A DNA stretch of 64,000 nt from Rugamonas brunnea. GTDB taxonomy: Bacteria > Pseudomonadota > Gammaproteobacteria > Burkholderiales > Burkholderiaceae_D. Location of the stretch: NCBI RefSeq assembly GCF_014042345.1, contig NZ_JACEZT010000015.1, forward strand, positions 62,001 through 126,000. The letters are read 5' to 3'. The position numbers were made by a program, and so were the translations under genes. The notes beneath the pieces were generated by a model. It was not told the DNA's origin and ran no database searches. It worked only from the letters and a program-made list of their open reading frames with translations. Positions 50,182-59,519 of this stretch are shown piece after piece; position 1 is the first letter of the stretch, and the number at the start of each line of letters is the position of its first letter.

Positions 50182-51072
50182 ATGGACATCAAATGGCTGG
50201 AAGACTTCTTAAGCCTTGCACAAACACGCAATTTTTCGAGATCGGCCAGTGACCGCAACGTCACGCAGTCGGCCTTCAGCCGACGCATCCAGGCGCTCGA
50301 AGCCTGGGTTGGCGCCGACCTGGTTGACCGTAGCAGCTATCCTTTAGTCCTGACCCCGGCTGGCAAGCTATTTAGTAGCTCAGCCACAGAAGCGATGCGC
50401 CAATTGAATGATGCGCGTGCCGTATTACGGGTTGAGGAAAACAAGGGGCAAGTCCTGCGCGTCTCCGCAGGCCACGCCCTGGCACTGAATTTCTTCCCGA
50501 ATTGGCTCAACTCGTTGCAGATGCCTAACGACCACTTGCGTGTCCGTATTCTCCCCACCAACGTGCACGACTCCGTGCTCTCGCTCATTGAGGGCAATTG
50601 CGATCTGCTATTGTGCTACCACCACGCCGAACTGCCGATTGAGCTTGATGCCCAGCGCTTCACGTTCAAGCACATCGGCGACGAAACCGTGATGCCAGTG
50701 TCGATACCCGGCCGCTCGGGATCGCCGGCATTCTCTCTGCCTGGCGCGAAAAACATTCCTGTGCCATACCTCGGCTATACGCCGACCTCGTATTTTGGAC
50801 GTGTGGTTCAGCGTATTCAGTCCCGTGTGGATCAGCCATGCTGTCTGCAGCACTACTACGAGAGCGATCTGGCAGAGCTATTAAGGACAATGGCCCTTTC
50901 CGGTCACGGCGTTGCCTGGCTTCCCGAAAGTTGCATCGCTCAGGATCTGGCGGAAGGGACGCTGGTCCGCGCCGGGGGCGATCAGTGGTCCATGAATCTC
51001 GAAATACGCATGTTCCGCACGCTCGGCCCCGGCAAGCCATTACTTGAGAGCGTCTGGAATCAACTGCCGTAA
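50182..51072 (+). CDS. LysR-family regulator (HypT/YjiE-like)
   Basis: A 296-residue LysR protein opening DIKWLEDFLSLAQTRNFSRSA, then RNVTQSAFSRRIQALEAWVGA, a beginning that resembles the HypT/YjiE group. The ATG at 50182 has GGAGG nine bases upstream; a TTG at 50173 is less likely. It is followed in the same direction by the amino-acid symporter after 210 bases, and probably regulates the aspartate genes. The HypT resemblance concerns sequence only; a hypochlorite role is not claimed. Confidence 0.78.
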   Translation: MDIKWLEDFLSLAQTRNFSRSASDRNVTQSAFSRRIQALEAWVGADLVDRSSYPLVLTPAGKLFSSSATEAMRQLNDARAVLRVEENKGQVLRVSAGHALALNFFPNWLNSLQMPNDHLRVRILPTNVHDSVLSLIEGNCDLLLCYHHAELPIELDAQRFTFKHIGDETVMPVSIPGRSGSPAFSLPGAKNIPVPYLGYTPTSYFGRVVQRIQSRVDQPCCLQHYYESDLAELLRTMALSGHGVAWLPESCIAQDLAEGTLVRAGGDQWSMNLEIRMFRTLGPGKPLLESVWNQLP

Positions 51073-51282
51073 TTTCTCCGCCAAACTCTGGCCAGGCTTC
51101 CATCCATGCGCCAGCTTCGATTTGCAGTTTCGGAATAGTTATATGCCGAAGTAGCATAAATCAGCCGTCCCGCAATCCTACACTGGGTGCATCTCCAAAG
51201 GTCTTTCCGTGGAAATACTCCACCGGTCAGCCCGCAGGAGCCACCTAAAAATACAGTTCTTACCAATGGGAGCGGGACAAGC

Positions 51283-52551
51283 ATGAGAAGCGTTAAATTA
51301 ACTACATGGATTATGATCGCCATGATCCTGGGGATCGCGGTGGGCGCAGTCTGCCACGGCCAAGCCGCCACGCCAGCCGACGCCAAGGATATCGCCGGCT
51401 ATTTCAGCCTGGTCACCGACCTGTTCCTGCGACTGATCAAAATGATCATCGCTCCGCTGGTATTGGCCACCCTGGTCAGCGGCATCGCCAGCATGAACGA
51501 TGGCAAGGCCCTCGGCCGCATCGGCGTCAAGGCCTTCATCTGGTTCGTGCTGGCCTCGCTCGTTTCGCTGTCGCTGGGCTTGCTGTTTTCCAATCTGCTG
51601 CATCCCGGCCAGGCGCTGGGCCTGCCTTTGCCCGAACTGGGTTCGGCGACCAAGCTGAGCACCGCGAACTTCAGCCTCAAGGATTTCGTGACCCACCTCG
51701 TTCCGAAGAGCTTCTTCGAAGCGATGGCGAATAACGAAATCCTGCAGATCCTGGTGTTCTCCCTGTTCTTTGGCTGCGCCGCGGCGTCCGCGCGACCGGG
51801 GGAAGCGCGCACGGTGGTCACATTCACGGACGAGGTGACTGGCATCATGCTGCGGCTCACCGGCTACGTGATGCGCTTCGCCCCGCTCGGCGTGTTTGCC
51901 GCGATGGCGGCGGCGATCACCGTACAGGGCTTCGGCGCGCTGGCCACCTACGGCAAGTTGCTGGGGAGTTTCTTCCTGGCCTTGGCGGTCCTGTGGACGG
52001 TGTTGATCGTCGCCGGCTTCGCCTTCATCGGGCCGCGCGTCTTCACGCTGCTGTCCATGCTGCGCGAACCCATCATGCTGGGCTTCTCGACGGCCAGCAG
52101 CGAATCCGCTTATCCCAAGCTGCTGGAGCAATTGGAAAAGTTCGGACTGGATAACAAGATCACAGGCTTTGTGCTGCCGCTCGGTTACTCGTTCAATCTG
52201 GACGGTTCCATGATGTATCAATCGTTCGCCGCGCTCTTCATCGCCCAGGCCTACAACATCGACATGTCGCTCACCCAGCAGCTGACCATGCTGTTGGTCT
52301 TGATGGTGAGCAGCAAAGGCATGGCGGGCGTGCCGCGCGGCTCGCTGGTGGTGGTCGCGGCCGTGCTGCCCATGTTTGGGCTGCCGGAAGCCGGACTCTT
52401 GCTCATCATGGGCATCGACCAGATCTTCGACATGGCGCGCACCGCCACCAATGTGCTGGGCAATGGTATCGCCACCGCGGTCGTGTCCAAGTGGGAAACC
52501 AGTCCGGTTGCCCTTGCCGCAAGCCAGCCGGCGATCGCCGCCGTCCCCTGA
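51283..52551 (+). CDS. dicarboxylate/amino acid:cation symporter (DAACS family)
   Basis: A 422-residue GltP/DctA-type transporter with about eight helices. The two re-entrant hairpin regions are visible: STASSESAYPKLLEQLEKFG and SSKGMAGVPRGSLVV, with the substrate/cation site PLGYSFNLDGSMMYQ and the final DQIFDMARTATNVLGN. It imports aspartate, glutamate or C4-dicarboxylates with cations across the inner membrane. Neighbouring racemase and aspartase genes make aspartate, including the D form, the likely substrate. A 32-codon extension to 51187 is rejected because it lacks a ribosome site and is not hydrophobic. Confidence 0.88.
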   Translation: MRSVKLTTWIMIAMILGIAVGAVCHGQAATPADAKDIAGYFSLVTDLFLRLIKMIIAPLVLATLVSGIASMNDGKALGRIGVKAFIWFVLASLVSLSLGLLFSNLLHPGQALGLPLPELGSATKLSTANFSLKDFVTHLVPKSFFEAMANNEILQILVFSLFFGCAAASARPGEARTVVTFTDEVTGIMLRLTGYVMRFAPLGVFAAMAAAITVQGFGALATYGKLLGSFFLALAVLWTVLIVAGFAFIGPRVFTLLSMLREPIMLGFSTASSESAYPKLLEQLEKFGLDNKITGFVLPLGYSFNLDGSMMYQSFAALFIAQAYNIDMSLTQQLTMLLVLMVSSKGMAGVPRGSLVVVAAVLPMFGLPEAGLLLIMGIDQIFDMARTATNVLGNGIATAVVSKWETSPVALAASQPAIAAVP

Positions 52552-52567
52552 GCAAGCCTCGTCCACT

Positions 52568-52592
52568 AAGCCACCGGCTCAGCCGGTGGCTT
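52568..52592 (+). terminator. hairpin terminator/attenuator between symporter and binding-protein genes
   Basis: AAGCCACCGGC and GCCGGTGGCTT form a perfect 11-base-pair stem with a TCA loop, followed by TATTT. It lies in the 63-base gap between two co-directional genes and could lower expression of the second gene or separate the transcripts. Confidence 0.7.
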
Positions 52593-52614
52593 TATTTCAT
52601 TGATGGAGTTATCC

Positions 52615-53490
52615 ATGTCCCTCACTTCAAAATTCTCAATCGGCGCCCTGCTCTGCTTCGGCATGTCCACGCTCTGCCACGCGGAACATCCGGCCGGCAC
52701 CCTGCAAAAAATCGCAGCCAATGGCACCATCGTCGTGGGTTACCGCCCCGCCTCGGTGCCGTTTTCCATGCGTAACGGAAGCGCGGCACCCACTGGTTAC
52801 ACGCTCGATCTGTGCGCGCATATCATCGACAATATCCGCAAGGAATGGGCGCCGGACCTCAAGGTAAGGTATGTGGAGGTCAAGTCAAGCGACCGCATCC
52901 AGAAGCTGGTGGATGGCGAGATCGATCTGGAATGCGGCTCCACCACCAATACCCGCGAGCGCGCGGAACAGGTCACCTTCGCCAATACGACGTTCGTGAC
53001 ATCGAGCCGGATTCTGACGCATGCCTCCAGCACCATCAACAGCGTGGCCGGGTTGAAAGGACATCGCGTCGCCATTGCACAGGGCGCCAGCGTGGCGCCG
53101 CTGCTGAGCAAAATCGATGTCGAACAGGGATTGAACATCCACTATGTGCGGGTGAAGGACTTCACCGATGGTTTCGAGGCGCTCGACAGCGGCAAGGTGG
53201 ATGCCTTCGTCAGCGACGATATTCAATTCGCCCAGTACATCGCGCACTCCACCCACCCCAAGGACTATGCGATCGTTGGCGCCCCCCTCTCAATCGACGC
53301 GCTGGGGATCATGATGCGGAAGCAGGATGTCCAGTTGCACGGCATCGCCAATCGAACGCTGTCGGCGCTGGTGGCCAGCGGCGAGTTCAACAAGATCTAT
53401 GCCAAATGGTTTATCACGCCGTCGTTGCAGTTTCCAATGAGCGAGGCGCTGAAAAAACTGTTGAAAAATCCAAGCAATCAGGCACTTTGA
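52615..53490 (+). CDS. amino-acid ABC transporter periplasmic binding protein (GltI-like)
   Basis: A 291-residue family-3 solute-binding protein with a signal peptide (LLCFGMSTLCHA). Features include IVVGYRPASVPFSM, KLVDGEIDLECGSTTNTRERAE, FTDGFEALDSGKVDAFVSDD and a C-terminal FNKIYAKWFITP; these match glutamate/aspartate-binding GltI. GGAG precedes the ATG at 52615 by six bases. No ABC permease or ATPase gene is nearby, so it either works with a transporter encoded elsewhere or has a sensing role. Confidence 0.83.
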   Translation: MSLTSKFSIGALLCFGMSTLCHAEHPAGTLQKIAANGTIVVGYRPASVPFSMRNGSAAPTGYTLDLCAHIIDNIRKEWAPDLKVRYVEVKSSDRIQKLVDGEIDLECGSTTNTRERAEQVTFANTTFVTSSRILTHASSTINSVAGLKGHRVAIAQGASVAPLLSKIDVEQGLNIHYVRVKDFTDGFEALDSGKVDAFVSDDIQFAQYIAHSTHPKDYAIVGAPLSIDALGIMMRKQDVQLHGIANRTLSALVASGEFNKIYAKWFITPSLQFPMSEALKKLLKNPSNQAL

Positions 53491-53533
53491 AGCGCCTGGG
53501 CGGGCAGCGGTGGCTGCCCGCCTTTCTCCCCCC

Positions 53534-55015
53534 TTACGCGCCGCCGCGCGCCAGTTCAACACAGCGTCGCGCCAGGATCGCGGTGGGGTCCAGCAGCACG
53601 ATACGGCGTTCTCCAAGCGGAAACGCCGCATCCTCCCGCAACAGCAATGGCAGTTCGGTGCAGCCCAGGATCACCACGCTGGCGCCGGCCTGCACCAGGT
53701 GGTTCAGCGCCAGCATCAGATCCGCCCTGCACTCCCCCTCCAGATAGCCGGCCTTGATGCCCCGCTCGCCATAGATGGCGCGCATCACCAATGCCTGATG
53801 CGCCTGGTCCGGGACCAGCAGTTCAAACGACGCGCCAGCGGCCGCGTCATGATAGACGCGGCTCTGGATGGTGCCGCTGGTCGCCAGCAAGCCCACGCGT
53901 CGATGCTCCGGGTGGTGCCGTGTGATGTGATGGACCGTTTCGTGCAGCATGTTTATGATCGGCACGGCGACCTGCGCACTGATACGCTGCAGATAAGCGT
54001 GGGCGGTGTTGCAGGGAATCGCGATCAGGTCGGCATGATTGGCTTCCAGGCGCTTGCAGGCGGCGTAGATTGCCAGGGTGGGGTCCTCGCCGTCGCCGAT
54101 CAGGTTGGCGGTGCGGTCGGGGATCTGCGGGTTGTGCTCGACGATTAATTTGACGTGTTCCTGATCCCGGTCGGCGCTCGTATTCACGATGATCTTGTCC
54201 ATAAAATCAACCGTCGCGGCGGGACCGACACCGCCGATGATGCCGATCTTGAACGACTGCGGCGGCATCTGCTCGCGGATCGCGAGCGCGTAGTCGACGT
54301 AGGCCTGGTTGCTGTCCATCGCCGGTATGCCGGCGACATTCAGCAGGCTCGCTATCATAGCGATTTCCGTGGTGCCGGGCACGATCAAATCCGCGCCTTG
54401 CGCCATCAGGCTACGGCACGCTTCCAGCAGCAGCGCCACCGCCCCCGGCGACCGGTCATGGGCTTTCAACCCTGCCTGGCCATACACCGCCTCCATCACG
54501 CGATCGCGCTGTACCTGCGGCGAGGGATAGAGCACCCGATACCCGGCCGGTTCCAGATGCCGCTCGAACAGCCGCTGGCCGAGCACATAGTCGGAGGTCA
54601 GCACGCCGACGGTGCGCGCCGCGGGGGCGTTTTGCCGGAGCGCCGCCAACAGGGCATCCATCAGACTGATGATCGGCAGGCGCAGCTCAATGCGCAACTG
54701 GTGCAGGAAGGTATGGCTGATAAAGCAAGGCAGCATCGCGCAGTGCGCGCCCGCCCCTTCGTAGCGCTGCAGCATATCGTAGATGTAGAGCATGCGGCCA
54801 GCCAGTTCGGGCGCGCCGCCTTCCAGCCGGCCCTCGCCCTGGAACGGATGCTGCTCATATAAAACGGCATAGTCGCTGGCGTGGCCGCCCGCTGCGATGC
54901 TGCGCAACAGTTTGCCGTGCACGTCGGCGCCGGCCAGCGCGCCGAGACCGCCAATGATGCCGATGCAGATCTTCGCGGCGCCGGTGGAAGTGGGGAATGT
55001 AGGTGTAGGAGACAT
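53534..55015 (-). CDS. tandem-domain aspartate/glutamate racemase
   Basis: A 493-residue protein made of two fused Asp/Glu racemase domains. The C-terminal domain (from about 256, IGIIGGVGP) has both catalytic cysteines, Cys335 in IPCNTAH and Cys452 in GCTELP. The N-terminal domain (IGIIGGLGALAG) keeps Cys97 in LPCFISH, but the second cysteine is replaced by Thr215 in PGTTEI. Single-domain racemases are about 230-250 residues. Start is ATG 55015 or the in-frame ATG at 55045; neither has a good ribosome site. Divergent from aspA over about 250 bases, so it probably feeds D-aspartate into aspartase as the L form. Confidence 0.85.
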   Translation of the reverse strand: MSPTPTFPTSTGAAKICIGIIGGLGALAGADVHGKLLRSIAAGGHASDYAVLYEQHPFQGEGRLEGGAPELAGRMLYIYDMLQRYEGAGAHCAMLPCFISHTFLHQLRIELRLPIISLMDALLAALRQNAPAARTVGVLTSDYVLGQRLFERHLEPAGYRVLYPSPQVQRDRVMEAVYGQAGLKAHDRSPGAVALLLEACRSLMAQGADLIVPGTTEIAMIASLLNVAGIPAMDSNQAYVDYALAIREQMPPQSFKIGIIGGVGPAATVDFMDKIIVNTSADRDQEHVKLIVEHNPQIPDRTANLIGDGEDPTLAIYAACKRLEANHADLIAIPCNTAHAYLQRISAQVAVPIINMLHETVHHITRHHPEHRRVGLLATSGTIQSRVYHDAAAGASFELLVPDQAHQALVMRAIYGERGIKAGYLEGECRADLMLALNHLVQAGASVVILGCTELPLLLREDAAFPLGERRIVLLDPTAILARRCVELARGGA

Positions 55016-55291
55016 GGGCTTTGTGGTATGCGGGAGATAGCTCATACGATATCCATGTCCGACCGCCAAGTTATGCAATTTAGACCTGACCCCATGCGAC
55101 GCAGGCATAGCAACGTAGCCGGCGCAATGCGACGCGGTTCGGGCTCGATCGCCGGAGCTGTGGCATTCCCGTATGACATCAATGTATGCTGAATCGGCAT
55201 AAATGCCTGGCATCGCGTCTCTAGAATCACTTCCATCCGCTGCACCCCAACGCGGCGTTGGCGAAGTCCCATTCAAGCAAGGAGAGACAGG

Positions 55292-56707
55292 ATGAGCATG
55301 GCAACACGAATAGAACACGATCTGCTGGGCGAACGCACCGTGCCCGACAGCGCGTATTACGGCATCCACACATTGCGGGCGCTGGAAAACTTCCCGGTTT
55401 CCGGCACGCCCATTTCGCAATGGCCGGGCCTGATCATCGCACTGGCGATGGTCAAACAGGCGGCGGCGCTCACCAACCACAAGCTGGAGCTGTTGAGCAG
55501 CGCGCACCTCGACGCCATCGTCGCCGCATGCCAGCAAATCATCGAAGGCGAGTTTCACCAGCACTTCGTGGTCGACATGATACAAGGCGGCGCCGGGACC
55601 TCCACCAATATGAACGCCAATGAAGTGATCGCGAACCTGGCGCTGGATCTGCTGCGCCAGCCGCGCGGGGCCTATCATGTGCTCCATCCCAACGAGCATG
55701 TGAACCTGAGCCAGAGCACCAACGATGTCTACCCCACCGCGCTTCGGCTGGCGACCTACCGCGCGATGGATGACCTGGTGGCGGCGATGGACGTGCTGAA
55801 ACTGGCGTGCCGCACCAAATCCGCCGAGTTCGCCGATGTCATCAAGATGGGACGCACCCAGCTGCAGGACGCGGTGCCCATGACCTTGGGACAGGAGTTC
55901 GCCACCTATGCCGTGATGCTGACCGAAGACCAGGAACGCCTGCGCGAGGCGGCGATGCTGATGTGCGAGATCAACCTGGGCGCCACGGCCATCGGCACCG
56001 GCATCAACGCCCACCCCGATTATGCGGAGCTGGTGTGCGTCGCGCTGCGCCAGATCAGCGGCGCGCCGCTGTCGACCTCGATAGACTTGGTCGAGGCGAC
56101 CCAGGACGTGGGCGCCTTCGTCCAGCTGTCCGGCGTGCTGAAGCGGGTGGCGCTGAAGCTGTCGAAGATCTGCAACGACCTGCGCCTGCTGTCGAGCGGA
56201 CCGCGCGCCGGCTTCGGCGAGATCAACTTGCCGGCCATGCAGGCCGGCTCCAGCATCATGCCCGGCAAAGTCAATCCCGTCATTCCCGAGGTGGTCAATC
56301 AGATCGCCTTCGAAGTGCTGGGCAACGACGTCACGGTCAGCTTCGCCGCCGAAGCCGGCCAGCTGCAGCTGAACGCTTTCGAGCCCATCATCGGCTACAG
56401 CCTGTTCAAGAGCATCAGCCACCTCACCGTGGGATGCACCCTGCTGGCGACGCGCTGCATCAACGGCATCACCGCCAATCGCACCGCCCTGCAGGCCAGT
56501 GTGGAAAACTCCATCGGCCTGGTGACCGCGTTGACTCCCTACATCGGCTACGAAGCCGCCACCCGCATCGCTCAGCTTGCACTCAGCAGCGGCCGGGGCG
56601 TGGCGGAACTGGTCGTCGAACACGGCCTGCTGACCGAGTCCGAATTGCGTCAACTCCTGCAACCGGCGCAGTTGACCAGGCCGCGGCTATCGCCGCTGGC
56701 CGCATAG
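55292..56707 (+). CDS. aspA: aspartate ammonia-lyase
   Basis: A 471-residue fumarase/aspartase-superfamily enzyme converting L-aspartate to fumarate and ammonia. The superfamily signature GSSIMPGKVNP is at 319-329, in the flexible loop with the catalytic serine; GGAGTSTNMNANE (99-111) and SQSTNDVYPTA (140-150) complete the active site and favour aspartase over fumarase. AAGGAGAG precedes the ATG at 55292. Its position between a racemase and a porin, near an aspartate transporter, supports the assignment. Confidence 0.92.
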   Translation: MSMATRIEHDLLGERTVPDSAYYGIHTLRALENFPVSGTPISQWPGLIIALAMVKQAAALTNHKLELLSSAHLDAIVAACQQIIEGEFHQHFVVDMIQGGAGTSTNMNANEVIANLALDLLRQPRGAYHVLHPNEHVNLSQSTNDVYPTALRLATYRAMDDLVAAMDVLKLACRTKSAEFADVIKMGRTQLQDAVPMTLGQEFATYAVMLTEDQERLREAAMLMCEINLGATAIGTGINAHPDYAELVCVALRQISGAPLSTSIDLVEATQDVGAFVQLSGVLKRVALKLSKICNDLRLLSSGPRAGFGEINLPAMQAGSSIMPGKVNPVIPEVVNQIAFEVLGNDVTVSFAAEAGQLQLNAFEPIIGYSLFKSISHLTVGCTLLATRCINGITANRTALQASVENSIGLVTALTPYIGYEAATRIAQLALSSGRGVAELVVEHGLLTESELRQLLQPAQLTRPRLSPLAA

Positions 56708-56846
56708 ACGACACGCAGAACCACCCTTACCGATTGTCCTGACAGACAGGCGTCCTGCCGGGCGCCGGGAGGACGCGCACGCCTGTCAACGGCCACACCG
56801 GCCTTGCTCATCTTTTTATAACAACGTTTCAAAACAGGGAGAACAC

Positions 56847-57839
56847 ATGAAATCGCACACCACCTGCCTCGCGCTCATCGGATGCCTTTGCGGCGTCGCC
56901 TCGGCGCAATCCAACGTCACCATCTACGGTATCGCCGACGCCGGCATCGTGCGCGAAACCGGCGGCGCCGCCGGCAGCGTCAGTCGCGTGAGCAGCGGCG
57001 TGGGCTCCGGCTCGCGCCTGGGCTTCAAGGGCAAGGAAGACCTTGGCGACGGCCTGAGCGCCTTCTTCCAGCTGGAAAACGGCTACAACATCGACACCGG
57101 CAGCGCCGGCCAGGGCGGACTGTTGTTCGGCCGCCAAGCTTTCGTCGGCCTGTCCGGCAAATATGGCGCCATCTCGCTGGGGCGCCAGTATTCACCGCTG
57201 TACACCACGTTGCGCGATGTCGTGGACCCGTTTGAAAGCGGCTTGGCTGGCAATGTCAACAACATCATTCCCGGCAATACGCGGGTCGACAATATGGTGG
57301 AGTACAAGACCCCACGCTACGCGGGTTTTGCCGCCGATGTGGCCTACGGCGCGGGAGAAGCCGCTGGCGACAGCGCCAGGAACCGCACATTGGGCGCGGC
57401 GCTCAGCTACGCCGATGGCCCGTTGAATGTGACGCTGACCAACCATATCAAGGAAAATGCCGACGCCAGCGATAGCGCGCGCTACAGCCTGGTCGTGGCA
57501 AAGTACAAGGTCGGCGCGTTCAGCGTGGACTTCGCACACGGCGTCACCCACGGCCTGGCGGGCGCCCGCAGCAAGGACGATGTGCTGGGCGGCACCTGGT
57601 CGACCGGCCCGCACACGGTGCTGGCCTCGTATATCCGCCATGACGATCAAACCGCCGCCAACAAGGATGCGCATCAGTGGGCGGTAGCTTATTTGTACGG
57701 GCTGTCCAAGCGTACCGACCTCTATCTGAGCTACGGCCATATTGACAACCGCAACGGCGCCGCCTATACGGTGGGCAATGGCACGGATACGGGGACGGGT
57801 AACACCGGCACCGATATTGGCATCCGCCATCGCTTCTAA
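56847..57839 (+). CDS. general gram-negative porin (Burkholderiales trimeric type)
   Basis: A 330-residue outer-membrane porin. A signal peptide precedes QSNVTIYGIADAG, and the typical SRLGFKGKEDLGDGLSAFFQLE, LFGRQAFVGLSGKYGAISLGRQYSP segments (both longer in full) follow, ending IGIRHRF. It lies 139 bases after aspA in the same direction and may give amino acids passage through the outer membrane. AGGGAG precedes the ATG at 56847. Confidence 0.9.
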   Translation: MKSHTTCLALIGCLCGVASAQSNVTIYGIADAGIVRETGGAAGSVSRVSSGVGSGSRLGFKGKEDLGDGLSAFFQLENGYNIDTGSAGQGGLLFGRQAFVGLSGKYGAISLGRQYSPLYTTLRDVVDPFESGLAGNVNNIIPGNTRVDNMVEYKTPRYAGFAADVAYGAGEAAGDSARNRTLGAALSYADGPLNVTLTNHIKENADASDSARYSLVVAKYKVGAFSVDFAHGVTHGLAGARSKDDVLGGTWSTGPHTVLASYIRHDDQTAANKDAHQWAVAYLYGLSKRTDLYLSYGHIDNRNGAAYTVGNGTDTGTGNTGTDIGIRHRF

Positions 57840-57868
57840 TTTTCCTGCTGCCTGGAGAAAACGAAAAA

Positions 57869-57888
57869 GGCCAACCCGAAGGTTGGCC
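57869..57888. terminator. bidirectional terminator between porin and tRNA-Pro
   Basis: GGCCAACC pairs with GGTTGGCC around CGAA. The minus-strand transcript ends in five T residues, fitting termination of the tRNA; on the plus strand it follows the porin stop codon by 29 bases. Confidence 0.8.
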
Positions 57889-57905
57889 TATCTCGTTGAT
57901 TCTAT

Positions 57906-57982
57906 TGGTCGGGGCGAGAAGATTCGAACTTCCGACCCCTTGCACCCCATGCAAGTACGCTACCAGGCTGCGCTACGCCCCG
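57906..57982 (-). tRNA. tRNA-Pro (anticodon GGG)
   Basis: A 77-base cloverleaf with acceptor CGGGGCG/CGCCCCG, discriminator A and encoded CCA, anticodon stem CTTGC/GCAAG with loop ATGGGGT (anticodon GGG), and T-loop GTTCGAATC. It reads proline codons CCC and CCU. The tRNA is intact; flanking sequence shows no attachment-site duplication. Confidence 0.93.
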
Positions 57983-58087
57983 ACTAGGCAAGCATTATAG
58001 CAGCCCGCTTATCCTTTTGCCATACTTGCGGAAGACCTTTCCACAATAAACCTTACATTTAGCTCGGATATTCCCGGGCCGAAACGC

Positions 58088-58795
58088 TCACACCAGCTTG
58101 ACGGCCAGTTCCGGCAAGCCATCCACCCGCCCGACCAGCGCCTGGCCGCGCACCACGGCGCCCACGCCTTCCGGTGTGCCGGTGAAAATCAAGTCCCCCG
58201 GCTCCAGCGCGAACAAGGTCGACAGGTTGGCAATCGTCTCGCTCACGGACCAGATCAGGTGGGCAATGGTGCTGTCCTGCTTGCGCACGCCGTCCACGTC
58301 CAGTGTGATGGTCGCGTGGTTGATGTCGCCCGCTTCGGCCGCGCGCACCAGTGTGCCCACGGGCGCGGAGAAGTCGAAGGCCTTGCCCACTTCCCACGGC
58401 CGGCCGGCGTCGCGCATCTTGAACTGCAGGTCGCGGCGCGTCATGTCCAGGCCCACGGCGTAGCCGTAGATGTGACGCGCGGCGTCCTCCACGGCGATAT
58501 TGCGGCCGCCCACGCCCAGCGCCACGACCAGCTCGCACTCGTAGTGCAGGTTGGCCGTGGCCGGCGGATACGGCAGCTCCAGCACCTGCCCCGGCGCGAC
58601 CGGCACCACGGCCTGCGCGTCGTTCGGTTTGCAGAAGAAGAACGGCGGTTCGCGCTCGGGATCGTAGCCCATCTCGCGCGCGTGCGCGGCGTAGTTGCGG
58701 CCGACGCAGTAGACGCGCCGCACGGGAAAGCGCTGTTCAGTGCCGGCCACAGGCAGGCCGACGATGTCATGGGCAGGGAAAACGTAGGAAGTCAT
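58088..58795 (-). CDS. fumarylacetoacetate-hydrolase (FAH) family protein
   Basis: A 235-residue FAH-fold hydrolase. It has YCVGRNYAAHAREMG, FFCKPNDAQ, the metal ligands in HYECELVVALG and the Asp of GLDMTRRDLQ, plus FTGTPEGVGAV. Closest in pattern to fumarylpyruvate hydrolase or acylpyruvase of gentisate and related pathways; no other gene of such a pathway is adjacent, so the substrate remains open. Confidence 0.87.
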   Translation of the reverse strand: MTSYVFPAHDIVGLPVAGTEQRFPVRRVYCVGRNYAAHAREMGYDPEREPPFFFCKPNDAQAVVPVAPGQVLELPYPPATANLHYECELVVALGVGGRNIAVEDAARHIYGYAVGLDMTRRDLQFKMRDAGRPWEVGKAFDFSAPVGTLVRAAEAGDINHATITLDVDGVRKQDSTIAHLIWSVSETIANLSTLFALEPGDLIFTGTPEGVGAVVRGQALVGRVDGLPELAVKLV

Positions 58796-58851
58796 GCGGG
58801 TTCCTTACAGGTGATTGGGCAACGGGTATAACCTTCGGCAAGCGCGGCGCG

Positions 58852-59463
58852 CTACGACAGCAGCAAGGCGGAGAGCCCGACGCGGTAGGCGCGCTTGAGC
58901 GCGGCCTTGTCCAGTTCCGGATAGTGCAGCGCCCGCAGCGCCAGCCCCTGGAACAGCGCGACCGTCGCCTCCAGCCGGCCATCGATGGTGACATCGTCGG
59001 CATCCAGGCCGTGCCGCTCGCGCCCTGCCTTGACGATGGCGCGGAACTGCGTCCGCATGCGGCGGTCCGCATCCACCAGCACGGCCGCCACCTTGGGATT
59101 GCGCGACGCTTCGGCGAAGATTTCCAGCTTGAGCTTCCAGAATTCCGGCGCCATGTGTTCGTCGACGGAGTTATCGCTCTCGTCGACGATCGCTTGCAGC
59201 GGATCGTCCTTCTGCTCCAGGTCGCGCAGCAGCAGCGCCACGCGCTCCACTTCCTCTTCCACGAAGGCCGCGATGATGGCGTCCTTGCCGTCGAAGTAGT
59301 TGTAGATATGGCCGGCGCTCATGCCGGCCGCCTTCGATATCTCGGCCATGCTGGCGCCGTGGAAGCCGCTGCGGCTGAAACAGGTGGCCGCCGCGTCGAG
59401 CACCTGCCTGCGGCGGCTCTGCGCCCGTTCCGGGTCCGTATGGCGTTTTTCCGTGATGCTCAT
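58852..59463 (-). CDS. TetR-family regulator, probably of RND pump 2
   Basis: A 203-residue TetR protein with a helix-turn-helix at MAEISKAAGMSAGHIYNYFDGKDAI. It follows the outer-membrane factor of pump 2 by 56 bases on the same strand and is probably the last gene of that operon. The start at 59463 removes a 20-codon extension lacking a ribosome site. Confidence 0.83.
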   Translation of the reverse strand: MSITEKRHTDPERAQSRRRQVLDAAATCFSRSGFHGASMAEISKAAGMSAGHIYNYFDGKDAIIAAFVEEEVERVALLLRDLEQKDDPLQAIVDESDNSVDEHMAPEFWKLKLEIFAEASRNPKVAAVLVDADRRMRTQFRAIVKAGRERHGLDADDVTIDGRLEATVALFQGLALRALHYPELDKAALKRAYRVGLSALLLS

Positions 59464-59519
59464 GGCTGCTTTCGTGATATCTGGTTCAGGCGATACTGTG
59501 GACAAGCCGGCGGCGTTTG

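Noticed and set aside
51187..51282. N-terminal extension of the symporter
   Set aside because: Begins with a polar, proline-rich stretch without a ribosome site; ATG 51283 directly precedes the first helix.
53534..56662. 1042-residue reading of the racemase
   Set aside because: The extension would run antisense through the whole aspA gene; ATG 55015 or 55045 matches the start of the first racemase domain.
57906..57982. Integration hotspot at tRNA-Pro
   Set aside because: No integrase gene, no repeated tRNA 3' end and no foreign-looking genes beside it.
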